Below are positions 37,798-50,229 of a DNA stretch of 64,000 nt, piece by piece. The position numbers and the translations under genes were made by a program. The notes under the pieces are model-generated. The model searched no databases, was not told the DNA's origin, and saw only the letters and a program-made list of their open reading frames with translations. Within the stretch, counting starts at the first letter, position 1; each line of letters opens with the position of its first letter. The stretch covers positions 31,762 to 95,761 of the forward strand of contig NZ_AQXX01000121.1 in assembly GCF_000376785.1 (NCBI RefSeq), read 5' to 3'. Origin of the DNA: Hahella ganghwensis DSM 17046 (GTDB taxonomy: Bacteria; Pseudomonadota; Gammaproteobacteria; Pseudomonadales; Oleiphilaceae).

Positions 37798-37812
37798 AGC
37801 AAGCAGTCGGAA

Positions 37813-39591
37813 TCAGCTTCCGGAAGTCTCTTTTTTGCGCAGTCTGATATTCAACTCACGCAACTGTTTGTGATCCACCTCTCCAGGTGCCTGGGTCAAC
37901 ATGCACATAGCACTTTGAGTTTTCGGAAATGCAATTACTTCCCGGATGGACTGAGCCCCCGTCATCAACATCACTAAGCGGTCCAGGCCAAATGCCAAAC
38001 CACCGTGCGGAGGACAACCGAACTTCAAGGCATCCAGCAAGAAGCCAAATTTATCTCGGGCCTCCTCCTCTCCAATGCCAAGAATTTTCAGGACTGAAGC
38101 CTGCATATCTGCGTCGTGGATACGAATCGAACCTCCACCCAACTCTGTGCCATTCAGCACCATGTCGTAGGCTCTCGACAAGGCCGCTTCCGGGTTGCTC
38201 TGCAACTCTTCAACAGAGCAGGCTGGAGCCGTAAATGGATGGTGAATAGCCGTCCAACCGCCCTCACCGTCTTCTTCAAACATGGGGAAGTCAACAACCC
38301 AGCAGGGAGCCCATTCACTCTCGAACAGCTCCAGATCATGACCCAGTTTGACCCGCAGAGCCCCTAGAGACTCATTGACAACTGTCGATTTATCCGCGCC
38401 AAAGAATACCAAGTCGCCGGTTTCAGCCTGAACACGATCCAGAATTCTGGTAACAGCCTCTTCAGGCAGGAACTTTAGAATTGGTGACTGGAGACCTTCC
38501 ATTCCCTGGGACAGATCATTGACCTTGATATAGGCCAACCCTTTGGCTCCATATATGCCTACAAATTTGGTGTAGTCATCGATCTGCTTACGAGACAGAA
38601 GCTCACCACCCTTAGGCAATCTCAGCGCTGCCACCCGACTACGTGAATCATTGGCCGGACTGCTGAAAACCTTGAATTCAACATCTTTCAGCAAATCGTC
38701 CACATCAACCAGCTCCAGAGGTATCCTCAGATCAGGCTTATCGGAACCATACTTGCGCATGGCTTCAGAGAAGGCAATGCGCGGAAAGTCAGGCAACTCC
38801 ACTGACAGGAGATCCTTAAACATATTCCGAACCATCTTCTCAGTGATGGACATAATGTCATTCTCGTCCAGGAACGAGGCCTCAATGTCCACCTGAGTAA
38901 ACTCTGGCTGACGATCCGCACGCAAATCCTCATCCCGGAAGCACTTCGCTATTTGGTAATAGCGATCAAATCCGGACATCATAAGCAATTGCTTGAATAG
39001 CTGTGGAGACTGGGGCAGTGCAAAGAAGCATCCCTCATGAGTACGGCTAGGCACCAGATAATCGCGCGCGCCCTCCGGTGTCGCACGAGTCAAAATCGGC
39101 GTTTCAACATCCAGAAAACCTTCACCATCCATAAAGTTACGGATATAGCTGGTCACCCTGGAACGGACGCGCAATTTATTCAGCATTTCAGGACGACGAA
39201 GATCCATATAGCGATAACGCAGTCGTACATCCTCGCCAACTTCACTGTACTCGTCCAACGGGAAAGGAGGCGTTTGAGAGTGGCTGAGAATCTTCAGCTC
39301 TTTACCTAGAACTTCAACCATTCCAGATGGCATTTCAGGATTGGTCGCGCCTTCAGGGCGAGCTCTGACACGCCCTTTGACAGAAATCACATATTCACTA
39401 CGGACGCTGTCCGCCAGCTTAAAGGCTTCCGCTGTATCAGGATCAACAACAATCTGCGCAATGCCGTCCCGGTCCCGCAGATCAAGGAAAATGACACCAC
39501 CATGATCCCGACGGCGATGAACCCATCCACAAAGTGTGACTTCCTGATCGATATGAGACTCGTTAATGGCCCCACAATATTGACTGCGCAT
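37813..39591 (-). CDS. aspS: Aspartyl-tRNA synthetase
   Basis: Class II synthetase of 592 residues of the bacterial type: an OB anticodon-binding domain ([21 protein letters not shown]), motif 2 [16 protein letters not shown] (about 218-233), the bacterial GAD insertion, and motif 3 [13 protein letters not shown] near 535. Single-gene transcription ending at 37757-37797 is likely. Whether it also charges tRNA-Asn cannot be read from this sequence. Confidence 0.97.
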   Translation of the reverse strand: MRSQYCGAINESHIDQEVTLCGWVHRRRDHGGVIFLDLRDRDGIAQIVVDPDTAEAFKLADSVRSEYVISVKGRVRARPEGATNPEMPSGMVEVLGKELKILSHSQTPPFPLDEYSEVGEDVRLRYRYMDLRRPEMLNKLRVRSRVTSYIRNFMDGEGFLDVETPILTRATPEGARDYLVPSRTHEGCFFALPQSPQLFKQLLMMSGFDRYYQIAKCFRDEDLRADRQPEFTQVDIEASFLDENDIMSITEKMVRNMFKDLLSVELPDFPRIAFSEAMRKYGSDKPDLRIPLELVDVDDLLKDVEFKVFSSPANDSRSRVAALRLPKGGELLSRKQIDDYTKFVGIYGAKGLAYIKVNDLSQGMEGLQSPILKFLPEEAVTRILDRVQAETGDLVFFGADKSTVVNESLGALRVKLGHDLELFESEWAPCWVVDFPMFEEDGEGGWTAIHHPFTAPACSVEELQSNPEAALSRAYDMVLNGTELGGGSIRIHDADMQASVLKILGIGEEEARDKFGFLLDALKFGCPPHGGLAFGLDRLVMLMTGAQSIREVIAFPKTQSAMCMLTQAPGEVDHKQLRELNIRLRKKETSGS

Positions 39592-39677
39592 AATCTAATC
39601 CTGTTCTTAAAATATTTTTGCTTCTTGATTCAGACAAGAATCTAGCAATTTAATCAAATCTTGATTGGCGGCCTGGA

Positions 39678-39950
39678 TCAGCTCGCCTCACTGGTCTTGG
39701 CTTTACTACCGGAGTCAGAATTTCCCGCTCCGGAACCACCGGCATCACCCGCGAGATTTTTCTTTTTACCGGTTTTAAAATCGGTCTCGTACCAGCCACT
39801 TCCCTTCAACCGAAACCCCGGCGCGGAAATTTGCTTGGTAAACTCAGGCTTTTCACAACTTGGACAATCAGTCAAAGGAGCTTCACTCATACTTTGCAAG
39901 ACATCTTTTTCAAACCCACAGGCTTTGCAAACGTATTCATAAATCGGCAT
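39678..39950 (-). CDS. FmdB-family zinc ribbon protein
   Basis: A 90-residue protein. MPIYEYVCKACG (C8, C11) and DCPSC (C29, C32) form the zinc ribbon of the FmdB/CxxC-CxxC family; the C-terminal tail is Gly/Ser/Lys-rich and probably disordered. The ATG at 39950 is preferred over one nine bases upstream. It lies just upstream of aspS on the same strand, a common arrangement. Function is unknown; a regulatory or metal-linked role is only inferred from family. Confidence 0.9.
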   Translation of the reverse strand: MPIYEYVCKACGFEKDVLQSMSEAPLTDCPSCEKPEFTKQISAPGFRLKGSGWYETDFKTGKKKNLAGDAGGSGAGNSDSGSKAKTSEAS

Positions 39951-40266
39951 CGCAGACAAACCTCAACTCAGGCTAAAATCATTACGGGATTCAAGCAATT
40001 TCATTGGTACAGATACGCGTATCAATGATCGTTTAACCCACCACCTTCCGGGTTACCCAGAGGATTTCTCCCCTTTATTTACTCAAGTAAACACCCAGGC
40101 CGCAAAAAGGCGCTGTATTATAGCCATATTTTTTGTTAAAAGCAGTCCCATTGCGTTTACCCGTGCCATGCCTCACAAATCTCTACCAATTAGGTTTTGC
40201 CCGGACTAATCAGCACCTCTATCATATTTGCCTTTTACCACCTTTAGCCCCCAGGAATTCACTCCT
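39951..40266. other. Intergenic region upstream of fabR
   Basis: About 315 bases between divergent genes. A short inverted repeat TTTACT-CA-AGTAAA at 40078-40091 may be an operator, but it does not match the E. coli FabR site. No ORF or RNA gene was seen. Confidence 0.4.
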
Positions 40267-40878
40267 TTGACTTCACGTGCAGAACAAAAACGCCGCACCC
40301 GACAAAACCTGATGGATGCCGCATTAAATCAATTAGGACAGGATAAGCATTTTGCAGGCCTTAGCCTAAGGGAAGTCGCCAGAGAAGCCGGTGTGGCACC
40401 TACGTCATTTTACCGACACTTCCACGATCTTGAGGAACTGGGACTGGCATTGGTTGATGAGGCAGGTGTCGCTCTGCGACAACTGATGCGGCAGGCGCGT
40501 CAGCGCATCGCCAAGAACGGAGGGGTCATAGAAACCTCCTTGAACACCTTCTTCGAATTCCTGAATGAAAACCCCAACCTGTTCAGGCTTCTCTTGCGGG
40601 AGAGAACTGGGGTTTCAGCAAGATTCAGAAACGCCGTTCAGGCAGAGATTGAGCATTTCATTACTGAGCTCACCGCGGACCTTTCCGGATTTGGAGGGGA
40701 TACCAACCGCGCACTCAAACAGCCCAGACTGGCAGCAGAAGCCATTGTGATAATCGTATTCCATGGAGGAAGCGAAGCACTCGACAATCCGGAAGAAAAC
40801 ATCCCCCACCTAAAACAAAGACTGGCCGGACAACTCAGAATCATTCTTACCGGAGCCAGAGCTGATCAATCAAGATAG
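40267..40878 (+). CDS. fabR: TetR-family fatty-acid repressor FabR
   Basis: Represses unsaturated fatty acid genes. The HTH region [20 protein letters not shown] and the following [30 protein letters not shown] are nearly those of E. coli FabR, as is [14 protein letters not shown]. There is no ATG: possible starts are TTG at 40267 with AGGA ten bases before it, or TTG at 40228 (13 residues longer). The first is preferred because it agrees with the usual N-terminus. Targets fabA and fabB are not in the window. Confidence 0.9.
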   Translation: MTSRAEQKRRTRQNLMDAALNQLGQDKHFAGLSLREVAREAGVAPTSFYRHFHDLEELGLALVDEAGVALRQLMRQARQRIAKNGGVIETSLNTFFEFLNENPNLFRLLLRERTGVSARFRNAVQAEIEHFITELTADLSGFGGDTNRALKQPRLAAEAIVIIVFHGGSEALDNPEENIPHLKQRLAGQLRIILTGARADQSR

Positions 40879-40897
40879 TAGCCTGAGGGCTGCAAAA

Positions 40898-41335
40898 TCA
40901 CTCTACGGGAAAGTATTTAATACTCTGCTCTGCCAGCAAAGAATTAATTGACTTGCGGATCTCAGCCAATGCCATCTCAGCATAAGGCTCAGGCTTGACC
41001 ACTCCCCATATAGGCCCAGGCCATGCCGCATCATCGCAATACCTGACCACATGATGGATATGCAGTTGCGGCACCATATTCCCTAAAGCTGCCAGGTTTA
41101 ACTTCTCCCCCCGAAAATGCTCCATAAGCACTTTCGCGAGCAACGAAGACTCCGCCAATACCTGGATCTGCTGCTCCTGCGGCAACTCATATATTTCTCG
41201 AGCTCCAGCAACTTTTGGCACCAGAATAAACCAGGGGTAATGGCTGTCATTCATCAACAACAACCGACAAAGCGGAAAGTCACCCATCCGGTGACAATCC
41301 GCTGCCAGACGCTCGTGCAAGCCGAACTCAGTCAC
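40898..41335 (-). CDS. HIT-family protein
   Basis: A 145-residue protein with the histidine triad QLHIHHVVR (about residues 90-98). HIT proteins hydrolyse or transfer nucleotides on phosphate esters. This one resembles the short HIT proteins of gammaproteobacteria with LMNDSHYPWFILVPKVAG near residue 27. It ends 20 bases from the convergent fabR stop. Confidence 0.88.
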   Translation of the reverse strand: MTEFGLHERLAADCHRMGDFPLCRLLLMNDSHYPWFILVPKVAGAREIYELPQEQQIQVLAESSLLAKVLMEHFRGEKLNLAALGNMVPQLHIHHVVRYCDDAAWPGPIWGVVKPEPYAEMALAEIRKSINSLLAEQSIKYFPVE

Positions 41336-41348
41336 GACAAATACTTAA

Positions 41349-42686
41349 TCAATACTGACGAACACTGAGTCCACGCCCAATACCGTAGTATTGGAAACCC
41401 TTACCGGCCATACGCTCAGGATCATAGAGGTTACGCCCATCAAAGACCACAGCCTCACTCAGGCTGGACTTGATCTCATCAAAGTCCGGCGAGCGGAACT
41501 CTTTCCATTCGGTACAGATCACCAGGCAGTCAGCACCTTTAAGCGCTTGCTCTTTGGTTCCACACAATGTCAGACCATCGCGACTACCGTAAACACGCTG
41601 AGTCTCCTTCATTGCTTCTGGGTCAAATGCCTGAACAGACGCACCAGCCTCCCACAAAGACTCCATCAGAACGCGACTGGAAGCTTCGCGCATATCGTCA
41701 GTATTAGGCTTGAACGACAACCCCCACAAGGCGACAGTTTTACCCTGCAAATCACCAAAGTGGCGCTTGATCTTATCAAACAGAGATTGCTTCTGACGCT
41801 CATTCACTTCTTCTACAGATTTCAGAAGTGTCGCTTCATAGCCAATCTCCAAAGAAGTCTGCACCAGCGCTTTTACATCTTTAGGGAAACAGGAACCGCC
41901 GTAACCACAACCCGGATAAATAAAGTGGTAGCCAATTCTAGGATCTGATCCGATACCTTTACGAACTTGCTCCACGTCAGCACCCAGGCGCTCAGCGAGA
42001 TTGGCAATTTCGTTCATAAAGCTGATCTTGGTCGCCAACATTGCATTGGCAGCATATTTGGTCAGCTCTGCAGAACGCACATCCATCACCACCATCCGGT
42101 CATGATTCCGGTTAAAGGGCTCATACACTTCCCGCATAACAGAGACAGCTTTAGCGCTTTCAGCACCAATAACGATACGATCCGGCTTCATGAAGTCACC
42201 AACCGCATCCCCCTCTTTCAGGAACTCAGGATTGGACACAACATCAAACGGAAAGTCTTCATTGCGAGCCGCGATTTCTGACAAGACAGCATTCTTAACT
42301 TTGTCTCCGGTTCCCACAGGTACAGTAGACTTATCAACAACCACCTTATAATCAGTCATATAGCGGCCAACGGTTTTAGCAACCGCCAGAACGTACTGAA
42401 GGTCGGCCGACCCGTCTTCGTCCGGCGGAGTACCGACAGCAATGAACTGCAACTGACCAAATGCCACAGCCTCTTCAGCATCAGTTGTAAACTGCAATCT
42501 GCCAGCTTCAAAGTTGTGCTTAACAATCGGCTCCAGACCTGGCTCGTAGATAGGGATAATACCGTTTTTCAGGTTTTCAATTTTGGCTTCATCCACATCC
42601 ACACACAGAACGTGATGGCCGACATCTGCCAGACAAGCACCCGTTACCAAACCGACATACCCAGTACCAAAAATGGTAATTTTCAT
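41349..42686 (-). CDS. ugd: UDP-glucose 6-dehydrogenase Ugd
   Basis: Oxidises UDP-glucose to UDP-glucuronate. The 445 residues include [10 protein letters not shown] (7-16) for NAD, the catalytic Cys in [16 protein letters not shown] (about 255-270) and a UDP-binding C-terminal domain ([10 protein letters not shown]). It lies just downstream of galE on the minus strand; with galU and the 18-kb epimerase it can form a UDP-GlcA/GalA supply route. Confidence 0.96.
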   Translation of the reverse strand: MKITIFGTGYVGLVTGACLADVGHHVLCVDVDEAKIENLKNGIIPIYEPGLEPIVKHNFEAGRLQFTTDAEEAVAFGQLQFIAVGTPPDEDGSADLQYVLAVAKTVGRYMTDYKVVVDKSTVPVGTGDKVKNAVLSEIAARNEDFPFDVVSNPEFLKEGDAVGDFMKPDRIVIGAESAKAVSVMREVYEPFNRNHDRMVVMDVRSAELTKYAANAMLATKISFMNEIANLAERLGADVEQVRKGIGSDPRIGYHFIYPGCGYGGSCFPKDVKALVQTSLEIGYEATLLKSVEEVNERQKQSLFDKIKRHFGDLQGKTVALWGLSFKPNTDDMREASSRVLMESLWEAGASVQAFDPEAMKETQRVYGSRDGLTLCGTKEQALKGADCLVICTEWKEFRSPDFDEIKSSLSEAVVFDGRNLYDPERMAGKGFQYYGIGRGLSVRQY

Positions 42687-42728
42687 AGCTTTACATGCCT
42701 TGTAATGTATACAGAAATAAATAAATCG

Positions 42729-43718
42729 TTAATTGCCCTGACGACGCTCAGGTAAAACAGCTTCCCAATCCAAAGCTGATTTCACAATCACTTCAAGATC
42801 ATCATGATCTGGCTCCCAGCCAAGCACCTGCTTGATTTTGTCATTCTTGGCGATCAAAGCACCTGGATCACCTGCCCGACGCCCGACCTCTTCCACAGGA
42901 AACTCTTTACCGGAAATCTTTTTCACCACATCGATGACTTCCCGCACTGTGAACCCTCTCCCGTAGCCACAGTTGAGAATATTGGATTCACCACCTTTGC
43001 TCATAACATCCAAAGCCATAACGTGCGCCTTCGCCAAGTCATCTACATGGATATAGTCACGAATACAGGTACCATCACGAGTTTCGTAATCAGTACCGAA
43101 AACACTCATTCCTTCACGCAAGTCCTGCACACACTCACAGGCCACTTTAATAAGATGAGTTGCTGCAGGAGTCGCCTGCCCGATGCGGCTTTCCAGATCC
43201 GCCCCGGCAACATTAAAATAACGGAGTATGGTGTATTTAAGACCCGATGCAAACGCGAGGTCCTGAATCATCCTTTCGCTCATCATTTTGGAGGCACCAT
43301 AAGGATTAATAGGCGCCAGGGGCGTATCCTCGGTTATCACCGTGTTTTCAGGCATACCGTAAACGGCCGCCGTTGACGAAAACACCATGTAGGGAACCTT
43401 GTATTTCTGCACTTTCTCCAACAGATTCAAAGTATTCCGGGTATTGTTACCATAATACTTGAGGGGGTTCTCTACCGACTCGGGCACCACAATATTGGCC
43501 GCAAAGTGTAGAACAGCCTCAAATTGATGATTGGCAAATACAGCTTCCAGATCATCCGGATTGGACAGATCGCCGACGACCAGCTCGCCATAGGTAACTG
43601 CCCATGGATACCCCGTAGACAGGTTATCGAACACAATGATGTCGTGCCCAGCCTCACCCAACTGACGCACCACGTGACTGCCGATGTAGCCCGCACCACC
43701 TGTTACCAGAACTTTCAT
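42729..43718 (-). CDS. galE: UDP-glucose 4-epimerase GalE
   Basis: Interconverts UDP-glucose and UDP-galactose. The 329 residues carry GGAGYIGSHV (7-16), SSTAAVYG and the catalytic YGASK (Y and K at about 141-145), and YIHVDDLAKAH. AAGGA precedes the ATG. It lies directly upstream of ugd (gap 42 bases), probably co-transcribed. Confidence 0.95.
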   Translation of the reverse strand: MKVLVTGGAGYIGSHVVRQLGEAGHDIIVFDNLSTGYPWAVTYGELVVGDLSNPDDLEAVFANHQFEAVLHFAANIVVPESVENPLKYYGNNTRNTLNLLEKVQKYKVPYMVFSSTAAVYGMPENTVITEDTPLAPINPYGASKMMSERMIQDLAFASGLKYTILRYFNVAGADLESRIGQATPAATHLIKVACECVQDLREGMSVFGTDYETRDGTCIRDYIHVDDLAKAHVMALDVMSKGGESNILNCGYGRGFTVREVIDVVKKISGKEFPVEEVGRRAGDPGALIAKNDKIKQVLGWEPDHDDLEVIVKSALDWEAVLPERRQGN

Positions 43719-43747
43719 AACTGATCCTTAGCTCATTTCAAATTAAA

Positions 43748-44248
43748 TTAGGCCTTACGACCAGAACTCTTCTTTACCTGCCTGCGCTCACGAAAGAAAT
43801 CACTGATTAATAACGAGCACTCATCCTGAAGGACCCCTCCGCGAACCTCGACATCCCAGTTAAAAGGATGCTTCTCCAGCAGATTGGACTGACTCCCAAC
43901 AGCCCCCGCCTTAGGCTCGGCAGCTCCGAATACCAGTCGTGATACACGGGCATGCACAATTGCTCCCACGCACATAGTGCATGGCTCAAGCGTGACATAC
44001 AGCGTGGCGCCCGGAATACGATAGTTTTCCATTTTTGAACAAGCAACCCTGAGCGCCATTATTTCAGCGTGAGCAGTGGGATCATGACTGATGATGGGCT
44101 GATTATACCCATCACCCAGAAGCCGCCCCTCATGCACCACCAAGGCTCCGACAGGCACCTCACCTGAGTCATAAGCCCTGCGGGCAAGCTGAAGCGCCTC
44201 TCTCATCCAGTACTCGTCATCACTATGACCGACAATATCACCAGACAT
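43748..44248 (-). CDS. tadA: tRNA-specific adenosine deaminase TadA
   Basis: Deaminates the wobble adenosine of tRNA-Arg(ACG) to inosine. The 166 residues have the zinc motifs HAEIMAL (His and catalytic Glu, about residue 60) and PCTMCVGA (two Cys, about 90-97). It sits between guaA and galE on the minus strand. Confidence 0.95.
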   Translation of the reverse strand: MSGDIVGHSDDEYWMREALQLARRAYDSGEVPVGALVVHEGRLLGDGYNQPIISHDPTAHAEIMALRVACSKMENYRIPGATLYVTLEPCTMCVGAIVHARVSRLVFGAAEPKAGAVGSQSNLLEKHPFNWDVEVRGGVLQDECSLLISDFFRERRQVKKSSGRKA

Positions 44249-44284
44249 TCAACAGCTCTTTTCAGTCATAAGCGATGTTTCGAA

Positions 44285-44320
44285 CTATTCCCATTCAATA
44301 CTAGCTATTCCCATTCAATA
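44285..44320. repeat. Tandem 16-bp direct repeat at the guaA 3' end
   Basis: CTATTCCCATTCAATA occurs at 44285-44300 and 44305-44320, a 20-base period. The second unit encodes the last guaA codons (TIEWE and stop), so the first is a duplicate copy of the 3' end placed after the stop. Confidence 0.9.
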
Positions 44321-45882
44321 GTAGCAGGTGGCTTGGACGACACATCATAAGTCACCCTGGAGATTCCGGTTATTTCGTTGATAATCCGGTTGGATACCTT
44401 TTCCAACAACTCATAGGGTAAATGCGCCCAACGGGCCGTCATAAAATCAATGGTCTCAACGGCTCTCAAGGCCACGACGTACTCATAGCGACGGGCGTCC
44501 CCAACAACGCCCACTGACTTAACCGGCAAAAATACAGCAAACGCCTGCGAGGTCTTATGATACAGCTCTGCTCTGTGCAGCTCCTCGATAAAAATAGCGT
44601 CCGCCTGCCTCAATATATCGGCATACTCTTTCTTTACTTCCCCTAGGATTCGCACACCCAAACCAGGTCCCGGGAATGGATGACGATACACCATGTCATA
44701 AGGTAGTCCGAGCTCAAGGCCAATCTTGCGAACTTCGTCCTTGAACAGCTCCCGTAACGGCTCAACCAACTTCAATTCCATATCTTCAGGCAAACCGCCC
44801 ACGTTATGGTGCGACTTAATCACATGCGCCTTACCGGTTTTAGCGGCCGCAGACTCGATGACATCCGGATAGATTGTCCCCTGAGCCAGCCATTTGACCT
44901 CTTTGATCCTGGCTGCTTCAGCATCAAATACTTCAATAAAGGTATGCCCGATAACCTTACGCTTATCTTCCGGATCACTGACACCGGCAAGTTTGCCCAG
45001 AAACTGTTCCTGGGCATCGGCACGAATCACTTTGATCCCCATGTTTTTGGCGAACATGTCCATTACCTGATCGCCTTCATGGAGCCTCAACAAACCATTA
45101 TCCACAAATACACAGGTCAGTTGATCGCCAATGGCTTTATGCAGCAGAGCTGCCACAACGGATGAATCCACTCCGCCGGACAAAGCAAGCAGAACCTTAT
45201 CATTCCCCACCAGGCTTCTCACCTGCTGCACAGCATCTTCAATGATCCTGCTTGGAGTCCAAAGTTGCTCACTTCCACAGATATTCACTACAAAGCGCTC
45301 TAAGATCCGCAAACCCTGCAAAGTATGTGTAACCTCAGGATGGAACTGCACCCCGAACCATGGTTTGCTCTCGTGCTGCATGGCTGCAATCGGGGCGCTT
45401 TCAGTAGATGCCGTCAGCTTAAAATACTCAGGCAAAACCATAACCTTATCGCCATGACTCATCCAGACATCCAGTAGTGGCGCCCCGTCCTCATCCACGT
45501 GATCTTTTACATGCTCAAACAGACCACCAGCTTCACGAACCTTGACCTGGGCATAACCAAACTCTCGCTTGTCAGAACCAGCCACCTTGCCGCCCAACTG
45601 CTCTGCCATGGTTTGCATCCCATAGCAAATCCCCAGAAGAGGAAGATCCATACTAAACAGACATTCCGGCGCACGCGGTGAATTCAATTCGGCGACAGAT
45701 TCCGGCCCGCCTGCCAATATGATCCCCTTGGGATTAAATTCGCGAATATCCTCCTCACTCATATCAAAGGGATAAATTTCACAATAAACCCCAATTTCCC
45801 GAACACGGCGTGCAATCAACTGCGTGTACTGGGAACCAAAATCCAGAATCAGGATGCGATGAGAATGAATATTTACGGACAT
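44305..45882 (-). CDS. guaA: GMP synthase (glutamine-hydrolysing) GuaA
   Basis: Converts XMP to GMP. The 525 residues combine a class I amidotransferase domain ([11 protein letters not shown] with the catalytic Cys about residue 86; FHPEVTHT with His and Glu) and an ATP-pyrophosphatase domain with [15 protein letters not shown] (about 232-246). The C-terminal end is the conserved PPATIEWE. It follows guaB with a terminator-like hairpin between them. Confidence 0.98.
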   Translation of the reverse strand: MSVNIHSHRILILDFGSQYTQLIARRVREIGVYCEIYPFDMSEEDIREFNPKGIILAGGPESVAELNSPRAPECLFSMDLPLLGICYGMQTMAEQLGGKVAGSDKREFGYAQVKVREAGGLFEHVKDHVDEDGAPLLDVWMSHGDKVMVLPEYFKLTASTESAPIAAMQHESKPWFGVQFHPEVTHTLQGLRILERFVVNICGSEQLWTPSRIIEDAVQQVRSLVGNDKVLLALSGGVDSSVVAALLHKAIGDQLTCVFVDNGLLRLHEGDQVMDMFAKNMGIKVIRADAQEQFLGKLAGVSDPEDKRKVIGHTFIEVFDAEAARIKEVKWLAQGTIYPDVIESAAAKTGKAHVIKSHHNVGGLPEDMELKLVEPLRELFKDEVRKIGLELGLPYDMVYRHPFPGPGLGVRILGEVKKEYADILRQADAIFIEELHRAELYHKTSQAFAVFLPVKSVGVVGDARRYEYVVALRAVETIDFMTARWAHLPYELLEKVSNRIINEITGISRVTYDVSSKPPATIEWE

Positions 45883-45900
45883 TCGTGTCTTTCCTCAGTT

Positions 45901-45929
45901 AAAAACAAGAACGGGGCCATGGAGCCCCG
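45901..45929 (-). terminator. Hairpin with T-rich tail between guaB and guaA
   Basis: On the minus strand CGGGGC-TCCATG-GCCCCG, then TTCTTGTTTTT. It lies 26 bases after the guaB stop and 18 bases before the guaA ATG. It may partly terminate guaB transcripts and so adjust the guaB:guaA ratio. Confidence 0.7.
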
Positions 45930-45955
45930 CTGATAATCAAAAAAACCGGTATAAC

Positions 45956-47797
<1,842 letters not shown>

Positions 47798-49159
47798 ATG
47801 AACAATATTCCTGCCCGAACAGACTCCGCACAAAGACCACTGACTGTATCTGAACTCAACCGTCAGGCCCGCAATCTTCTGGAAGTCAGCTTCATGCAGG
47901 TGCTTGTGGAGGGAGAGATATCCAATTTCAGCGCTCCGAGCTCCGGCCATTGGTATTTCACCCTCAAGGACGCCAAAGCCCAAGTTCGATGTGCCATGTT
48001 TCGCAACCGAAACATGTTTCTGCGCCAGCGCCCCAAAAGCGGTGATGCAGTGACCCTGTACGCCAAAGTCAGCTTGTATGAAGGCCGCGGCGAATATCAG
48101 TTGATCGTTGAATCCCTGGAGGCAGCAGGTGAAGGCGCGCTCAGGCGTGCGTTCGAAGAACTGAGAGCCAAGTTACTCAGGGAAGGCCTGTTCGACGAAC
48201 AATATAAAAAACCGATCCCCCGGCTACCTTCCCGCGTCGGCGTTGTCACCTCTCCCACAGGAGCTGCCATCCGGGATGTTCTCAGCGTCCTTAAATCCCG
48301 CTTTCCTTCTATTCCTGTGTTGATCTTCCCTGTCCCGGTACAGGGAGTCGAAGCGGCGCCTGCGGTAGTCCGTGCTATTCAGACGGCAAATCGCGAACAA
48401 CTGTGCGATGTGCTGATCGTTGGCAGAGGCGGCGGCTCACTGGAAGACTTGTGGGCTTTCAACGAAGAAGTGGTAGCACGCGCCATCGCCGGCAGCCAGA
48501 TTCCTGTCGTCAGTGCCGTAGGCCATGAAACCGATTTCACGATTGCAGACCTGGCCGCAGACTGGCGAGCGCCAACGCCCTCTGCCGCTGCCGAGAAAGT
48601 CAGCCCTGATTTCCGCGACTGGCTTGAACGGTTTCACCAGCACCAGCTCAGGCTGGAGTTCCAGATCAGTCGCCTGATCCGTCAAAAGAAACAAAGAACC
48701 GATGAACTCAGAGTGCGCTTGAAGCACCCCGGCCGACGACTGCAGGAACTGTCACAGCGTGTTGACGATATTGAAATCCGGTTGCAGCGGAACTTACATT
48801 CACGACTCACAACCCTGAAAGACAAGCTGAGCAACGCCTCCTACCGACTGAACCTTATTCACCCGGAGAAAAGAATCAAGCTTGGCCGGGAAAATCTGAA
48901 TACCACACAGCAGCGTTTACATCGGGCCATGCAGTCCTATCTCACAACGAAACATCAACATCTGGCTAAAACCGTCGCACTCATGGATGGGGTCAGCCCA
49001 TTGGCCACTCTTGCACGTGGATATTCGATCACCCGGAACGAGGCCGGAGACATTCTCCGTGACGCCAGCCATACCCAGTCGGGCGAACGAATCACAACCC
49101 GATTGCATCAGGGAGAAGTCATTTGCACCGTTGAGACCGTCATCACTGAGCCAACTTAA
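47798..49159 (+). CDS. xseA: Exodeoxyribonuclease VII large subunit XseA
   Basis: Large subunit of the single-strand-specific exonuclease. The 453 residues start with an OB-fold region (LTVSELNRQARNLLEVSFMQ, then VEGEISNFSAPSSGHWYFTLKD), followed by the nuclease domain with VGVVTSPTGAAIRDVL, RGGGSLEDLWAFNEE and VSAVGHETDFTIADLAAD. A coiled-coil C-terminal half follows. The ATG at 47798 has no strong ribosome binding site. xseB is not adjacent. Confidence 0.95.
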   Translation: MNNIPARTDSAQRPLTVSELNRQARNLLEVSFMQVLVEGEISNFSAPSSGHWYFTLKDAKAQVRCAMFRNRNMFLRQRPKSGDAVTLYAKVSLYEGRGEYQLIVESLEAAGEGALRRAFEELRAKLLREGLFDEQYKKPIPRLPSRVGVVTSPTGAAIRDVLSVLKSRFPSIPVLIFPVPVQGVEAAPAVVRAIQTANREQLCDVLIVGRGGGSLEDLWAFNEEVVARAIAGSQIPVVSAVGHETDFTIADLAADWRAPTPSAAAEKVSPDFRDWLERFHQHQLRLEFQISRLIRQKKQRTDELRVRLKHPGRRLQELSQRVDDIEIRLQRNLHSRLTTLKDKLSNASYRLNLIHPEKRIKLGRENLNTTQQRLHRAMQSYLTTKHQHLAKTVALMDGVSPLATLARGYSITRNEAGDILRDASHTQSGERITTRLHQGEVICTVETVITEPT

Positions 49160-49208
49160 TCCAAGGTCTTCCCTGATACCATTTAACTCTGTTCTGACTG
49201 GAGACGAC

Positions 49209-49655
49209 TCAACGCTCTTTGATTGGCAACAAAAAGTGAGCACGAGCCAATGCAATGGGCTCCTGCTTTTTTTTCTGCCAGGCACTGACACTAACATTGG
49301 CCACACGATTGCCCTGCCTTGTCAAACGACATTCAGCATAGGTCTCCTGATGAAATCCAGCGCGCAGGTAATCCAGTGAAAAGTCTACAATTCTGGGCAA
49401 ATCGTCAATTTCCAGAAAAATTGCCAAATGAAAGGCCGCTGCAATTTCCATAAACCCACCAATCACTCCACCATGAATAGCAGGCAATATGGGATTCCCA
49501 AGATTTTGATCACGTTTCGGCAACACAAAAACCACTTCATTCCCAAACCGCTCGCAGCGTACTCCTAGCGTCTGGGCATACGGAATGGTTTCCAGGAGTT
49601 GATTATAGTCACCAGATTGATGGGCTTTCTGAACCAGACTTTGCAGATTATTCAT
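49209..49655 (-). CDS. PaaI/hotdog-fold thioesterase family protein A
   Basis: A 148-residue hotdog protein with AIHGGVIGGFMEIAAAFHLA (about 58-77), the helix-plus-loop signature of PaaI-like thioesterases, and a later RIVDFSLDYLRAG strand. The ATG at 49655 (MNNLQSLVQKAHQ) follows AAAGGGGG and overlaps the upstream paralogue by eight bases. Substrate unknown. Confidence 0.8.
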   Translation of the reverse strand: MNNLQSLVQKAHQSGDYNQLLETIPYAQTLGVRCERFGNEVVFVLPKRDQNLGNPILPAIHGGVIGGFMEIAAAFHLAIFLEIDDLPRIVDFSLDYLRAGFHQETYAECRLTRQGNRVANVSVSAWQKKKQEPIALARAHFLLPIKER

Positions 49656-50166
49656 CACGCCCCCTTTTTGACTCATCATCCGCCCCCTCAATCTGCTTCC
49701 AGAACCAATCGGGGGACGCTTGGCGACCAATCCTCATAAACGTCGCCACACATTGGGCCACAGAGATATCCGGGTCTCGCTGAAAAGCCTCACACCGGGT
49801 AAAGATAATTGTATTGGTCACCCGGTAACAGGTCGCTCTGGCATAGACTGACTTTCCAGGTTCTGCCGGTCTCATGTAGTCCACACGCAAATCCAGGGTT
49901 GGACACAACTCAAGCTCAGGTAAACAACAGAGGACACTTGCCCCTGAAGCTGTATCCATCAGCGTCGTAATCGCTCCACCGTGAATGACCCCGGTATCCA
50001 GATTCCCGACAATTTTCTGATGGTAAGGAAGCTCCAGCTCAAGGCCCTGGGTACTGGCACAGACAGGCGATATTCCCAACTCCTGACACTGCTTCAGGCT
50101 CCCTATAAATCGTTCAACATACCCCAAACGTAGCGAGTCGTTGGTCCAGACTTCATACTGCGGCAT
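49648..50166 (-). CDS. PaaI/hotdog-fold thioesterase family protein B
   Basis: A 172-residue hotdog protein with GVIHGGAITTLMDTASGASV (about 58-77) and LDLRVDYMRPAEPG, the same signature as its downstream neighbour. The two genes overlap and appear to be tandem paralogues that may form a heteromer; this is inferred. It ends with a long acidic tail (EGADDESKRGRDE). Confidence 0.82.
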   Translation of the reverse strand: MPQYEVWTNDSLRLGYVERFIGSLKQCQELGISPVCASTQGLELELPYHQKIVGNLDTGVIHGGAITTLMDTASGASVLCCLPELELCPTLDLRVDYMRPAEPGKSVYARATCYRVTNTIIFTRCEAFQRDPDISVAQCVATFMRIGRQASPDWFWKQIEGADDESKRGRDE

Positions 50167-50229
50167 AAGACCTCACAAATGGACGGATCAGTGATATTCA
50201 GTAAAACCAAGTAGCCGGCTCAGGCAGGC

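Noticed and set aside
40078..40091. FabR operator
   Set aside because: TTTACT-CA-AGTAAA is a neat inverted repeat but does not match the known FabR binding sequence, and it lies far from the -35/-10 region expected for fabR.
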